A DNA stretch of 64,000 nucleotides, taken from NCBI GenBank assembly GCA_002943765.1, contig PQWQ01000004.1, positions 2,232,001-2,296,000 of the forward strand. The letters are read 5' to 3'. The notes below the pieces were generated by a model that had not been told where the DNA came from, did not search any database, and saw nothing but the letters and a program-made list of their open reading frames with translations. Below, piece by piece: positions 12,071 through 24,300 of the stretch. Made by a program: the position numbers and the translations under genes. How positions within the stretch are numbered: the first letter of the stretch is position 1; every line of letters starts with the position of its first letter. The DNA comes from Psoroptes ovis. Its lineage: Eukaryota; Arthropoda; Arachnida; Sarcoptiformes; Psoroptidae.

Positions 12071-15000
12071 TGATTAGTCAAAATCAAAAACAATTCGAAA
12101 CATTTGATTATTTTGTTTTTTTTTCTTGTTTTTGTCACAATATTTGATATAATTATCGCTGAATTTTTGTGCAAATGATAATGAATGTTTATTAATTAAT
12201 AAAATAATGATAATTATTTTTTGATTAATACATTATTATTATTATTATTATTATTGTACATTAAAAAAACAAAATAACAAATAATTAAATAAATAAAGTA
12301 TTATTAATTTTGAATATTTTTTTTCAAATCAAAATTTCCATAGAAAATCATATCATCATCATTCATCATCATTATTAATATTTGTTTTTCCCAAGTGTTG
12401 CTTTGAATCATAGAAAAAAAAATTTCAGCATTGTTTCTGAACATTTGTTTGTTGTTTGTTTGTTTGAATAGATGCCAACCCGAAGGAAAAAAAATGACAA
12501 AAATTTTATCTTGAATTTATCTATTTTTCTAAATTTTGTTTATTGATTTTTTTTTTTTTTTGGTGATCATTTGGATTATTGTTTGGCATTCATTTTAATC
12601 ATATTTGACAAAGTTCAATGTGTGTGTTTGTGAAAATTGAACATTGAACAAAACAAATTTAATTAATTTTATGAAATCATATGAAATCAATGTTTGAAGA
12701 AATATTATGAAAATTAATTAATTCCAATCAATTTGTTTGTGTGTGTGTGTGCTTCTATTTCTTGAATACATTTTCCAATTATAAAAATTTATTTCGTTTA
12801 ATTTTAATAAATTAAAAAACTTTGAAAAATTTTCCAAATTTAAAATTAAAATTTTTTGACATAGAAAATCAATTTTTTAATAAATATTTTACTGATTAAA
12901 ATTAGTGAAAATCAAAAAAATAGAAAACAATTTAAATCTCGATCTAATCCAATGACAAAAGGTTTGTGGCTATTTGTAAATGAATTGAAAAACAAAAAAT
13001 TTGTTCCATTTTTTATAAAAAAAAAAAATTTAAATTTTTTTTCATTTCATTTGTCGACATGATTAAATTTTTTTGGAATTTTTTCCCTGGTAAATGCTTC
13101 GGCTAAACCATGATTATCCTCATTATTTTGAACAATTATCAATTATTTTACATAATTTAACAAAATGTTTTTTTTTCATTTTCACCTTCAAACATTTTAA
13201 TCTTTTAATGGCTAAATCATCCATTATTTAGTCGATGATTTATGGATAGATATCAATTATTTATTGCAATCACTAATACTCATTGCATTCGCTCACACAA
13301 ATGCATTTACCCAAGAATAAAAATCGCACACAGAGACACAAACACACTTAATCCCATGATTAGTAATAATGAATTGATTAATTAATTGATAATTTTCGCT
13401 ACAAAAGTAGCGTAAATGTCATAGAAATTAAATAATGAACAAAAATAAAAAATTAAATGACGAATTTTCAAAATCAAAAATATCGAATGAATCAATTAAT
13501 TGATTTTTTAATCAATTATTTGAAACAAGAAACAAGCAAAAAATAAATAAATCCGATTGATATTTTAGTAATGAAATTCCAATCATTTTTTGCCATGTCA
13601 AAATCATAAATATCAATTTATTCATGATTGACATTTGACATTTCAAAAGTAATTAGAAAAGCATTTGATTGCTTTGGCATTATTTTTCATCTATTTTTAA
13701 ATTGATTTTTCAATTAATTCTAAAGAAACATTCCATGATTCATCGATTCATCATTATTTTATCTTAATTATTTTCTGCCATACATTATTTCAATCATTTT
13801 TTAAAATCATCATTGACTGTTATTTTCGAGTCAATCGCATTCGATATCGAATTGATTATCCTTAATTAATTAAACATTAACAACAAAAATAATGATGATG
13901 ATGATAATGCATTAATTCTATGTTCAAACAAATTATTTGTCGTGTTTTGGAGATGAAAACAAAAATTTTTTAAAATCATTATCGTCATCATCGTTATCAT
14001 TATTATTGTTATTACCATTACAATTTCAATGGAAATGACAAGATCATAATGATAATCTATTTATAAAATTGTTGTTTTTTGAAAAAATAATATCACTCAA
14101 AGACAAAAATTGAATTTATTATTTGATTTGAAAATGTCGTGTACATCAATCAATGTATTTAAATGTACATTTGTACAATGTACATTCACACCTCGTTTTA
14201 CACTGTTACGATTTAAAGCGGCCATGAATTTTCTCCCCTAAAAAATTCTAGTTTCACAATGTCCTTATTAGAATCAGATTATTCAAGATTTTAGGCTTTA
14301 AATCTAGGGAATTGTTGTACATAAAATAGAAGTTTCTTCATTTTGTCCCATTTCGATATTTTTTCGGGACCGTATCTGCATGGCGTTAAATGAGAATCGA
14401 CAGTTTTAACCAAAGGGGAAAAAGACTTTCAGACTTTATGAAATTCATTCAATTCATTATTAGATTTTATTTTTTATTCATTTTAAAAAATAAATTCAAA
14501 AAACATTTCAAAGCCATAAATGCCATTATTATCATCATCATTGTTACATTGTTATCGATAAGCTGCAAGTTTTTTTTTCGCTCTTTGTTCAAATGGATTG
14601 AAGGGAATTTGGTCACCAGAAAAAAAACATCAATTCATGTATATGTGATAGACAATAGAATTTTCTGTATTCTCGCATGTCAATATGCATACGAAACAGA
14701 ACGGCAAAAATAAAGGGCAAAAATTTTCATGTATTCTTTTATGTCATTATTTACTTTACTTTATTCAATTGTATATTAAATTCCATTAAATATATTTTAT
14801 ATTGTGTCGATTAGTCGTAGTTGCTTTGGTATTATTTTTTTTTCAAAAATAATATAATGGTAGTCAAGAGTTTAAGTCTATTATAATTCATTTTGTTGAC
14901 ACAAAGAAAGGAAAAAGTTTCAGATAACAAATAATAATAATAATAGAAAATAATGGTGAGAAGTGGAAATCAAGCGATCAAAATTGAAAACAATTCAAGT

Positions 15001-16005
15001 TTTCTTTTCATTGTTTTTTATTTTGTTTATTTGTTTTTTCATATTTGTTGTTAGTTCTGTGTTAACAATCAAGTACAATGGGAAAAATGACAATGATCAA
15101 CTTTCTTTGTTTTCTTAGAGCGAAATTTTTTTTTTGCTTCTATGCTTTTCCGAATTGAAACAACAGAAAAAAATGTAATTGAAAATTCAATGAATTCATT
15201 TAGCATCCAAAATGAAACGGGAAAAAAATAATGATTCTTTCCATTCAAAGACATTATCAAAAAAGAAATTCGGTAATTTATTTGGTTTCACACAAAAGTT
15301 TATTTGTTTTCTTGTCTGTCTGGTATCAAATGAATTTGAAATCAATGCATAATGAAAACAAATAAATGAAACACTTCAAAATGAAATACGTTTGATTGAT
15401 TTTAAATATAATCAAATATTTATGTCTGATTGTTTCTTAGACGAGAGAGAGAGAGAAAAACAAATTGATAACAATTTGAAAACAATTAGATCTTGACGCA
15501 ATTCTAGTCATTTTAGTGAAGTCATTTTGATCATGATGAAAACAACTTGAATATTATTAATATCAATGATTCCGCTATTCAAATAATAATTGAATAATAA
15601 TAAAAAATTGAATTAATTATTTTGTCAATCAAATTCGTTTAAGAATAAGAGCAAAAGTAGTCAAAATCAAAATTTTTTGATAATTATATTATATTAAATT
15701 ATGTTAAAATGCTAATAATAATAATTATAATCAATATAAGTAAAAAATATCATTGTTATTAATATTAATGATATGACTATTATTACCATTGTCATCATCA
15801 TCATAATCATCGTCATCATCATCATCATCGATTTGTGCTATTTACGTCAAAACAGTAGTCATATGTGTGTGTACAAATGATATGATATGATTTACTTTAA
15901 CTGTTTTGTTTTGACTGCATGTTTTATATAAATATCGATATAAAATGAAATGTAATAATAAATGTTGACATTATATTTTATATTTGGTATTTAATATCAA
16001 ATACA

Positions 16006-16238
16006 TGTCAAGAAAAAGCTTAAAAAAATCATGAAAGTCGTTGTTTATGAATATCCCCATAAAAAACCGTTGAAATATTGAAATGTTGAAAAATTAACAT
16101 TTCATCAGTCATTCTGCTTTGAAGAATCATCTACCTCACACTGTAGAAAAATATTAAAATTAAGAAAAATAATTAAAATTAAACTAAAATAAATAAAAAT
16201 TATTAAAAATAAAATTTAAAATTGTGTTTTTTACGATA
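16006..16238 (+). repeat. 5' LTR of the 16-21 kb retrotransposon
   Basis: Direct repeat beginning TGTCAAGAAAAAGCTT and ending TTTTTTACGATA; identical on inspection to 21091-21323. It begins with TG, but ends in TA rather than the usual CA. Confidence 0.9.
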
Positions 16239-16317
16239 AGCCAGCAAGATATTGAATCTGTTTGGCTAATATTGGCTGCAAATAATAAAAAAAAAGAAGA
16301 AAAGTTATAGCTGAAAA

Positions 16318-17139
16318 ATGGAAGATTTCCAAGACGCAATTGAAAACCCAACTGATGGGAATACTCGTCTCACACCAAACAATGAATTAGAAAAGAAAAA
16401 ATCATCGATTCGAGCAACCATAACGAGAATCTTCAACGATTCAAGATGTGCTCCGTACGATTTCATGACAAAATTCAGAAAATTATCAGAGGATATTGAC
16501 CAATATCAAAAATTATATGAAGAAAGATTAAAATTTTCAAAAGAAAATAACAAAGTTTTTGACGAAGAACAATTCAAATTGATCAATCAAGACTACCAAG
16601 GAAAATATGATAAAATCATGAACAAATATCTACGTTACGATGAAAAATTGAATTCGGTTCATGAATCTAATGATGACAACGACAACCCAAATTCCAACAA
16701 TATTGTCAATGATAATATCAATAATAACGATAATAATAACAACAACAATCCAAATCCCAACAATATTGTCAATGACAATATCAACAATAACAATAATAAT
16801 AACAACAACAATCCAAATTCCAATAATATTGTCAATAATAATACCAATTATAACAATAACAACAACAATAATAACAACAACAACAATTTCAATAGTAGTA
16901 GTAACGAATACTATAGTGAACTTCGTACATATGAACAATTAAAATATCTAAAAAAATTTGATGGTAAATTCCTCAACTTTCGAGAATTCTTCACACCATT
17001 GGAAAAGGTATTAGACCAATCTAATATGCCAGAACTCACAAAATTGCATATTTTGAAAGATAAATTGGACGAAAAAACAGTCAGATTAATCGAAAGCTAC
17101 TACGATTTAAACGATTACAATCAGGCTAAAATGAATTGA
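16318..17139 (+). CDS. Retrotransposon gag, N-terminal part (DUF1759-like)
   Basis: 273 codons from the ATG at 16318 to a TGA at 17137. The N-terminal half is a charged helical region (about residues 25-120, KKKSSIRATITRIFNDSRC onward), then a low-complexity Asn tract (about 121-200), then LKYLKKFDGKFLNFREFF.PLEKVLDQ....KLHILKDKLDEKTVRLIES. This layout, helical start followed by a 'KFDG...F..F...' core, is that of the DUF1759 gag of BEL/Pao elements rather than of typical Ty3/Gypsy gag. The stop falls inside the core domain and the domain continues in the -1 frame from about 17136, so the break is most simply a one-base loss in an A run, not a normal gag end. Role: particle-forming structural protein. 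Confidence 0.8.
   Translation: MEDFQDAIENPTDGNTRLTPNNELEKKKSSIRATITRIFNDSRCAPYDFMTKFRKLSEDIDQYQKLYEERLKFSKENNKVFDEEQFKLINQDYQGKYDKIMNKYLRYDEKLNSVHESNDDNDNPNSNNIVNDNINNNDNNNNNNPNPNNIVNDNINNNNNNNNNNPNSNNIVNNNTNYNNNNNNNNNNNNFNSSSNEYYSELRTYEQLKYLKKFDGKFLNFREFFTPLEKVLDQSNMPELTKLHILKDKLDEKTVRLIESYYDLNDYNQAKMN
16676..16910 (+). repeat. Asn-codon minisatellite inside gag
   Basis: Three imperfect tandem units of about 63-66 bp, each coding for a PN(S/P)NNIVN(D/N)N block followed by a run of Asn. AAT/AAC rich. It gives long false open frames in other readings on both strands. Confidence 0.85.
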
Positions 17140-18467
17140 AAAACCATTTTTTCAACGAAAATGAAATTTTTAACCGGATATTGAAAGATTTCGCAAATGA
17201 AAAACCAATTGAAGATGATTTCGATGAAAAACAAATCGACAAGTTGTTAGAAAATATTGAAAGAACATACAAAATATTGAATTCTTCGCAAGCAAATGAT
17301 CAAATAAAAGACAAGTTCAAGCTCATGATTGGTAGTAAATTATCAAATTCATTATTCCAAAAAATTAGAACAGTAACAGATAAAAAAGTTGAAGAAATTA
17401 TTGGCGTTCTGAAAGAATGTCATCTAATTGCTAAAGAAAGGAAGGAATCTATACATTTATTGGCCAATTATGAAGTCACCCAAACAAGACAAACAAATAA
17501 TCGAATTCGTAATAATAATAACAATAGTAATAATAGAACATATTCAACAACAATTAACCGATTTATGTGTTACTTTTGTAATAACAATTCTCATAATACC
17601 ATTGATTGTAGAGCACAGATTCCTCCGTTAGAAAAAAAACGAATCATCGATAATCGCAACCTATGTCGAAATTGCTTTAAGCCTAATCATAAAGCTTTAG
17701 ATTGTCGAAACAACCGTCGTTGTGGTATCTGCTCACAAAAACACCATGCTTTATATTGTCATCATAATAATAATAATTTTGACCGTACTCGAACAAACAA
17801 TACAAACCGAGACAACAGCCATAATAATAATCAAAATTTCTTAGTTACTCAAACCGAAATCAATAATCAAACACCATCATTACCTCTCAATGAATCCGAT
17901 AGTAATGCTCAACAACCTAATGTAAATGAAACTAATCAGGAACAGATATTAGAACGAAATTTTTTTGTGAATTATAGCGACGATGAATCAGTAATTGGTC
18001 TACATGCATTTGAAAACTACCAGATAACGACCAATCAAAACATAATTGACAAAATTAACCAAAATGAAAAGAAATATAACAAAACATATGAAGAATTAAA
18101 GATACCACCATTAAAAATTCGTGGCCAAATTAATGACCATCAATGTGAATTAACTATAGACACCGGCTCCGGTATCAACATTATGACGCCCGCCATAAGT
18201 AAATATTTAAATTTGAAACACGAAAAAGTCGATATCGGATTGATATTATTAGGTGAAAAAAAGAAGATAAAAAACATGGCTATTGTAAAAGTAAAGATCG
18301 GTGAAATTGAAAAAAATCTCAAATTTTTTATAACTGAACACTTTTATGACATCATTATCATCTCTAGATCAACAATGGTATTATTTCAAATACACCTAGA
18401 AATAAAAGACAATGGCATTTTTCCAAAACAAATTTACAAAAGTGAAACATATTCGGCTGAAACTTAA
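17136..18467 (+). CDS. Retrotransposon gag C-terminus, zinc knuckles and protease
   Basis: Continuation of the element's coding frame after the break near 17136, ended by a TAA at 18465-18467. First about 110 residues complete the gag core. Then three zinc-knuckle-like clusters: CYFCNNNSHNTIDC, CRNCFKPNHKALDC and CGICSQKHHALYCH, the triple arrangement usual in BEL/Pao polyproteins. After a polar linker comes an aspartic protease with the active-site word TIDTGSGINIMTP (near 18155-18190). The same frame stays open on the other side of the TAA straight into reverse transcriptase, so this stop is either a nonsense change or a leaky stop between protease and polymerase. There is no ATG at the beginning; expression would need fusion to the gag before it. 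Confidence 0.78.
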   Translation: MKNHFFNENEIFNRILKDFANEKPIEDDFDEKQIDKLLENIERTYKILNSSQANDQIKDKFKLMIGSKLSNSLFQKIRTVTDKKVEEIIGVLKECHLIAKERKESIHLLANYEVTQTRQTNNRIRNNNNNSNNRTYSTTINRFMCYFCNNNSHNTIDCRAQIPPLEKKRIIDNRNLCRNCFKPNHKALDCRNNRRCGICSQKHHALYCHHNNNNFDRTRTNNTNRDNSHNNNQNFLVTQTEINNQTPSLPLNESDSNAQQPNVNETNQEQILERNFFVNYSDDESVIGLHAFENYQITTNQNIIDKINQNEKKYNKTYEELKIPPLKIRGQINDHQCELTIDTGSGINIMTPAISKYLNLKHEKVDIGLILLGEKKKIKNMAIVKVKIGEIEKNLKFFITEHFYDIIIISRSTMVLFQIHLEIKDNGIFPKQIYKSETYSAET

Positions 18468-19754
18468 GAATTTGAAGCTGATCCAAAAAACAAACGTTTA
18501 AAATCTCTTTTAACATGCTATCAGCAGGCTTTCGCCACAGACAAAAACGACATAGGATGTATTAAGAATGAGAAAGCTAGAATCCTTCTCAACAATGAAA
18601 TGCCAATTTCTTTAAAACCATATCCTTGCAGTAGAGATGATCAAAGAATAATAAATGATGAAATTAACCGTTTATTGAAAATTGGTATTATAAAAAAATC
18701 AAACTCACCGTTTCATTTCCCTGTCGTTTTAGTTGACAAAAGAGACGAAGGAAAAAAAACTAGACTGTGTATAGATTATAGAAAACTAAACAATGTAACA
18801 ATCTCAGAACATTATCCTATGCCTAAATTTGAAGATATCGAAGATAGATTATTAAATGCGAAAATATTTTCAACCCTAGATGTTAGTCAAGGATTTCATC
18901 ATATTGAAATACATGAAAACGATCAATACAAGACTAGTTTCATAACCCAATTTGAACAATTCGAATGGACAAGAATGCCTTTTGGCATGAAGAATTCACC
19001 CATGATATTTCAAAGAATTTTGTGGAACATTCTGAAAAAATATGAATTACATCATTTCTCACATAATTATATAGACGACATAATTGTGTTCTCAAACTCG
19101 GAAGAAGAACATTATCAACACTTAGAATTAATCTTGTCAGCAATGGTGAAAGAGAATATAAAATTAAAAACATCTAAATGCGAATTCAATAAAAAAACAG
19201 TGAACTATTTAGGTCACCAGATCTCAGAAAATGGCATCAGTCCGATTAACCATAATGTCATTGCGATATTGAATGCAAATCCACCCAAAACTATAAGAGA
19301 ATTGAAAGGATTTCTTGGACAGATAAATTATTATCACAAATTTATACCGAATCGAGCAAAAATCACATACAATTTAACAGAATTGTTAAAAAAGAATACG
19401 AAATGGGAATGGACCCCTAAACATCAACAAGAATTTGATAACTTGAAATCCATAATATCTAACGAACCAATTCTAAAAATATTCGATCCTTCCTTACCAA
19501 TAAGAATTTACACTGATGCTTGCTCATACGGAATAGGAGCCATACTGAAACAACAACAAACTAATGGGCAAGAACATCCTGTTGCGTTCTTTTCAAAAAA
19601 GTTATTATCCTATCAAAAAAATTATTCCGCTTCAGAATTGGAGTGTTTGGCCGTATTAGAAGCCATTGAATATTGGCATTACAAATTGGTTGGTGTCAAG
19701 TTCACAATTATTACGGATCACAAACCCTTGGAGGGTTTCCCAAAATTTAATTAA
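18468..19754 (+). CDS. Retrotransposon reverse transcriptase and RNase H start (Ty3/Gypsy)
   Basis: Open in the same frame as the protease part, from just after the TAA at 18465; the first ATG is at 18600. Ty3/Gypsy reverse transcriptase motifs in order: IIKKSNSPFHFPVVLVDK, RLCIDYRKLN, FSTLDVSQGFHHI, RMPFGMKNSPMIFQ, the catalytic YIDDI (near 19065-19080) and YLGHQIS. RNase H follows (IYTDACSYGIGAIL; ITDHKPL). The frame ends at a TAA at 19752-19754, inside RNase H, and the missing remainder continues in another frame from about 19745. Break lies next to short A and T runs, which fits a one-base indel. Confidence 0.85.
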   Translation, partial: EFEADPKNKRLKSLLTCYQQAFATDKNDIGCIKNEKARILLNNEMPISLKPYPCSRDDQRIINDEINRLLKIGIIKKSNSPFHFPVVLVDKRDEGKKTRLCIDYRKLNNVTISEHYPMPKFEDIEDRLLNAKIFSTLDVSQGFHHIEIHENDQYKTSFITQFEQFEWTRMPFGMKNSPMIFQRILWNILKKYELHHFSHNYIDDIIVFSNSEEEHYQHLELILSAMVKENIKLKTSKCEFNKKTVNYLGHQISENGISPINHNVIAILNANPPKTIRELKGFLGQINYYHKFIPNRAKITYNLTELLKKNTKWEWTPKHQQEFDNLKSIISNEPILKIFDPSLPIRIYTDACSYGIGAILKQQQTNGQEHPVAFFSKKLLSYQKNYSASELECLAVLEAIEYWHYKLVGVKFTIITDHKPLEGFPKFN

Positions 19755-21108
19755 TTTAATAAAATTTTCCAAAAATCCAAAAACTAGGCTTTTCAATTGG
19801 GCTCTAAGATTGAGTCAATATCAATTCGATATAAAATATATTCAAGGAAAACATAATGTTGAAGCGGATTTCTTATCACGTCATCCAATTGAAGAATTGA
19901 AAGAAATGACATCACATACATCATATTTTTTGGAACAGACGTATACATTAGACGATTATCGACACATGCAGAACGGATATAATGTTAAAACACTTAACAA
20001 ATGTCATTTGGAAAATAATATTATTTACCGCAAAAGAAAAAATTATAAACAGATATTCCTCCCAAAAGACTCCGCAATCAAAATATTAAAACAAATACAC
20101 GAAAATTATGGTCATCTCGGACAACAAAAATTATATAGTCAATTTTCACAAAAATATTACACGCCAAATATAATGAACTTAATAAGGAAAATCACACAAT
20201 CATGTGAACCTTGCATTTATACAAAAATTAATTACAATCGTTTTGGATTATTGGGTTGGCCTGGTCCAGCAAAAAACCCATTTGAAATTATCCACATCGA
20301 TACAGTTGGCGGATTCAATAATTATGGATCAAAAAAAAAATATTTACATCTTGCTATTGATAATTTTTCCAGATTTGTATGGTGCTACTGCTCCAAAACA
20401 CAATCAACCATAGATTTCATCAATTTGATCAAACAAGTTCAAACCATAACAAATCCTAAATTGATTATCGCTGATAGATATCCCTCTATTAGATCAAGTC
20501 AATTCAAAGATTATTTAAACAATTATAATATAAAATTAACATTTACGCCTAAGGATTCCCCTTCAAGTAATGGATTAGTTGAACGGGTAAATCAAACCCT
20601 TTGTAATAGAATCCGGCAAAAAATTTATGAATCTGGTCAAAAAAATCAAAAGAAAAGTTGGTCGATTTTAGCAAAACAGGCAGTAGACGAGTATAATCAT
20701 ACGATTCATTCAGTCACGAAATTTACACCGAAATATTTAATTACCGGAATCCAGGATGACAATTTTTTCCAACCAAATATCGATCAATCTAGGAAACTTG
20801 CTTTCGAAAATATAGAGAGAGCCCACATGAAAGAAAAATTAAGATATGACAAAAACAAAAAAAAAGCGGAATTTAAAAAGAACGATGAAGTTTACATTTC
20901 AAAGGGGAACAAATTGAACCGAAGAAAGCTTGATCCCCGATATGAAGGGCCTTACACCATACAGGAGGTAAAAGGCGAAAACATCATTACCATCTTGAAA
21001 AATGGCAAGAAAGAAGACGTCCATGTATCAGCTGTGAAAGCCAAGTATTCACCGACAATCGAACATCAACCAAAGTTTCAGGCGGGGGGATGTCAAGAAA
21101 AAGCTTAA
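19745..21108 (+). CDS. Retrotransposon RNase H end and integrase
   Basis: Continues RNase H (LSQYQFDIKYIQGKHNVEADFLSRH) after the frame break, then the HHCC zinc domain (HENYGHLGQQKL..CEPC) and the integrase core with a DDE triad: D in HIDTVGGF, D in LIIADRYPS, E in NGLVERVNQT. A chromatin-binding-like C-terminal part (RYEGPYTIQEVKGENIITIL) ends in a stop that lies within the first bases of the 3' LTR, at 21106-21108. The open frame itself extends upstream to about 19666, but there the reading is out of frame with RNase H. All catalytic residues are present, so apart from the frame breaks the protein looks competent. Confidence 0.82.
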
Positions 21109-21323
21109 AAAAATCATGAAAGTCGTTGTTTATGAATATCCCCATAAAAAACCGTTGAAATATTGAAATGTTGAAAAATTAACATTTCATCAGTCATTCT
21201 GCTTTGAAGAATCATCTACCTCACACTGTAGAAAAATATTAAAATTAAGAAAAATAATTAAAATTAAACTAAAATAAATAAAAATTATTAAAAATAAAAT
21301 TTAAAATTGTGTTTTTTACGATA
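21091..21323 (+). repeat. 3' LTR of the 16-21 kb retrotransposon
   Basis: Identical to 16006-16238 on inspection, and preceded by the polypurine tract at 21081-21090. The last codons of the integrase frame overlap its first 18 bases. Confidence 0.9.
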
Positions 21324-21327
21324 TACA

Positions 21328-24300
21328 TATACACACAGAAACACACAGAGACAATGTGCATGTATATCCATTACTCCATCATTGATAATATCAAAGATAT
21401 ACTCACATATATTATTCTTTGTATTTTTCCGAATTATGAAAGAATTTTTTCTAGAATAATCATAATACAAGAATATTATCTAATATTTTTTCAAATACCC
21501 AAGCGACGATTCCCCATTCATATATCATCATATATTTGATGAAGATGATGATAAGGATAAAGATGATAAAAATAAATCACGAATTTTTCAAGAAAAAAAA
21601 ATATGAATCCTTGAAATGATATATGTGACAGATGAATAGATAGATAGATAGATTTGTGAATCGAGATAAAAGTACATTCAATTCAATAAAAATATATTTA
21701 TATTCGTATAATATAGATAAACACAAGAGATTTGAAAATATTTTTATATATGATTTCGGAGATAATATCAAATGTTAAGAATTCCGCTGGTTTGTTTGTC
21801 TATTTGTCTATTTGTTTGTTCATTTATTTATTTGTCTATTTGTTTGTCGTCGTTTTGTTTTCGGCTGTAAATTTTTATTTTTTATCTTAATAAAGCAAAT
21901 AAATGAATTAATGAACAAATCAAATAATTCACGATGAATTCCGAATAAATAAATATACAAAATTATTATAAAATTCTGCACATATTTTCTCTCTGGTATA
22001 TTTTTGTTTACAGAATTGTTGTTTGATGAAATTCGATATACTAAAAATAACCGAAAAAAACGATTCATATCATTGTCATTGTCTACCATTATTTATCGAT
22101 CAAATTTGTACCAAACAAATTTTTTTCGTATTTCGTATCGATATTTAAACATTTGAACGAAATAAAACAAATAATAATACCGATAATCAATGTATATCAA
22201 AGACAATATTGTCATTTATATGATATACAGTAATTCATATGATCAATATATGTGTACATTATCTTTTATGCATGTATTCCCATATGAAACGTTCATGTTA
22301 ATACATTTAATTTCTACATATAAATATATAGACAGCACCCACACATTCATATATTAATGGATTTGAAATTGAATTATTATTTTCATTTATTCTTGATTCA
22401 TTATTTTATTTTTTTTTATGGTGGCACAACTTTTCAATATAATTTAATCAAATAATTTCACCAAAAGCAAAATAAGGAAAGAATATAACTTTTGTTTTCT
22501 GGCTTCATTCATTTATTTTATTTCATCCATTTTTCTATTTCTATTGTCTCTCTGTATTCATCATCATTTATTATTATTATCGGTTGAGAATTTCAATTAT
22601 ATTTGAAAAAAAAATAGTAACAATATTCTTGTCAAGGACATTTGGAATAATAATTGTGAAAATAATGATAATGATAATGCACCAAAGAATTGGAATAATG
22701 AGAGAGAAAAACACAGAATTTCGTTGATTCTTTTGGTTCAGTCTATGTACCAAAGAAACCAAGGGAGTAGTGGTTCGAATGAAACAAAAAACGAAGCGAA
22801 AAAGCCCAAATAAAATAATGATAACCCGACTGCAATGAAAAAAATAAATGAATGAATGAATATTTTCCTCATATGATTTGAAAGGAAATTTGAATTGAAG
22901 CAGAAATCATGGAAAAGAGAAGAAAAATTGATTTAAAGAAATTGAAGAATTGTAAATTTGATTATAATCAAAATTGATTTCATTGAAAATCATTGAATCA
23001 CTGAATCATTGAACGGAAATTGTAATTTTTCTCTCTTTTTCCAGTTTCAAGTGTTGGTTAAGTGTTCTTCTGATTTGATTACGAGAAGCGACAAAGACTG
23101 AAATGATTCAAAATCATTGAAATTTGACTAGAATTTGTTGGACTAAGACATGAATATTCTTGAGAAAACGTCCATAAAATGTCGATTGAAAATTATCTAT
23201 TCAGATAAATTATTAATGATTCTGTCATTTTCCATCAATTTTTTTTATATCTGAATTTGTTCAATTTAAAAATAAGTTAATTTAAGAAACAGCAAATTAA
23301 TTGAAGAAAAATCGAGAATCAACATCAGCAACAACCAACTGACTGACTGACTGCATGCATCTAAAAACCCGATTCTCAGGTTAATGTATTTCATGTATTA
23401 TTTTTTGTCTTAGAATGGATACTAAATATAAATACATTTATATACAAAAAACATAATGTTAAATGTTATTATGTAATAGAATTTCTTATTAATTCGAAAT
23501 TAAATGCGAAAAACCTTGATTTTTTTTTCACGAATTTTTCTCAATTTATTTCTCAAACGATCTTTATAATTACTATCTTGGTTATATCAATGTATATAAA
23601 TAGAATCAAATCACTTGAAATTGAAAGTTTTTTCATTCAAATTTAATTTCTTAAATGATCAATGATCGATGATACTTGAAGAAACCAGTATTTTTTAAAG
23701 AGAAAAATCTGTCATTCAGTTGCTACATTTTTGAATTCAATTTTGGCCTATGTAAAACAATCAATTGGTTTTGAATTGATTTTTTTCGAGTTGGAAATTC
23801 AAGAAAATAGAAATTTAAAAATTTAAATAAACAATAATAACTCATTGAAAATCATTGATATTTGTATGTACATTCATGTAAATACATGCGTTTTATTTTA
23901 AGGGAAAAATGTTGGAATTTTAATCAATTTTTGAATGATTTCAAATTCACAATTATTAGTGACACGTATGCGTGTATGTATTGGGTTTTTGTTTTTGGTT
24001 TTTCAAGTATTCACAATTCATGCTTGCACATGCATACCAAGTGTTTTTGTATGTCGAATAATTTCAATTATCTCCTTTTATTAATTGACATCAACATTTT
24101 GATGCGTTAAAATCGATAAATTTTAATATTACAGTCAAAAATTATGAAAATATCGTTCAAATTTGTCATTCAACTCAAGTATTGCTTCGAATTATTTGAA
24201 AAAAATCAAAATTGAATTGAAAAATATTGAAAATGCTTATCAATTATATCATCTATTAAAAATGTCAGTGACAGTTGTGATTTGAATAGATAATATCCTA

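Larger units (their letters stand above)
9120..16005. other. Gene-poor AT-rich region with microsatellites
   Basis: Nearly 6.9 kb with no convincing gene on either strand. It holds simple repeats (GAAT units near 10710-10735, AC near 12049-12070, ATT near 12233-12256, GT near 12736-12752, ATC/CATCAT near 15790-15830), a mariner-like palindromic relic near 10141-10222, and a slightly GC-richer block at about 14190-14400 whose nature is unknown. Open frames here are short, low in complexity and without family signal. The part next to 9119 presumably contains the CD36-family promoter. Confidence 0.5.
16006..21323 (+). mobile_element. LTR retrotransposon, Ty3/Gypsy pol with BEL/Pao-like gag
   Basis: Complete element of about 5.3 kb between two identical direct repeats of 233 bp. 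A 4-bp target duplication TACA flanks it (16002-16005 and 21324-21327); ATACA as a 5-bp duplication with a 232-bp LTR is equally possible, since one base is ambiguous. A polypurine tract (GGCGGGGGGA) sits directly before the 3' LTR. Coding order is gag, triple zinc knuckle, protease, reverse transcriptase, RNase H, integrase; no env. Coding frame is broken at three places (about 17130-17139, 18465-18467 and 19740-19756), although identical LTRs point to a recent insertion. No primer-binding site could be matched to a named tRNA. Confidence 0.93.

Noticed and set aside
14390..14713. Plus-strand frame of 107 codons in the gene-poor region
   Set aside because: Low-complexity, hydrophobic, no motif and no splice context; likely chance.
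16630..16942. Long open frames on both strands across the gag Asn tract
   Set aside because: They are shadows of AAT/AAC repeats; poly-Ile/Val/Leu or Thr/Ile translations without any domain.
17130..17139. Programmed -1 frameshift at the gag break of the 16-21 kb element
   Set aside because: The shift falls within the gag core domain and no canonical slippery heptamer is present; a one-base change is simpler.
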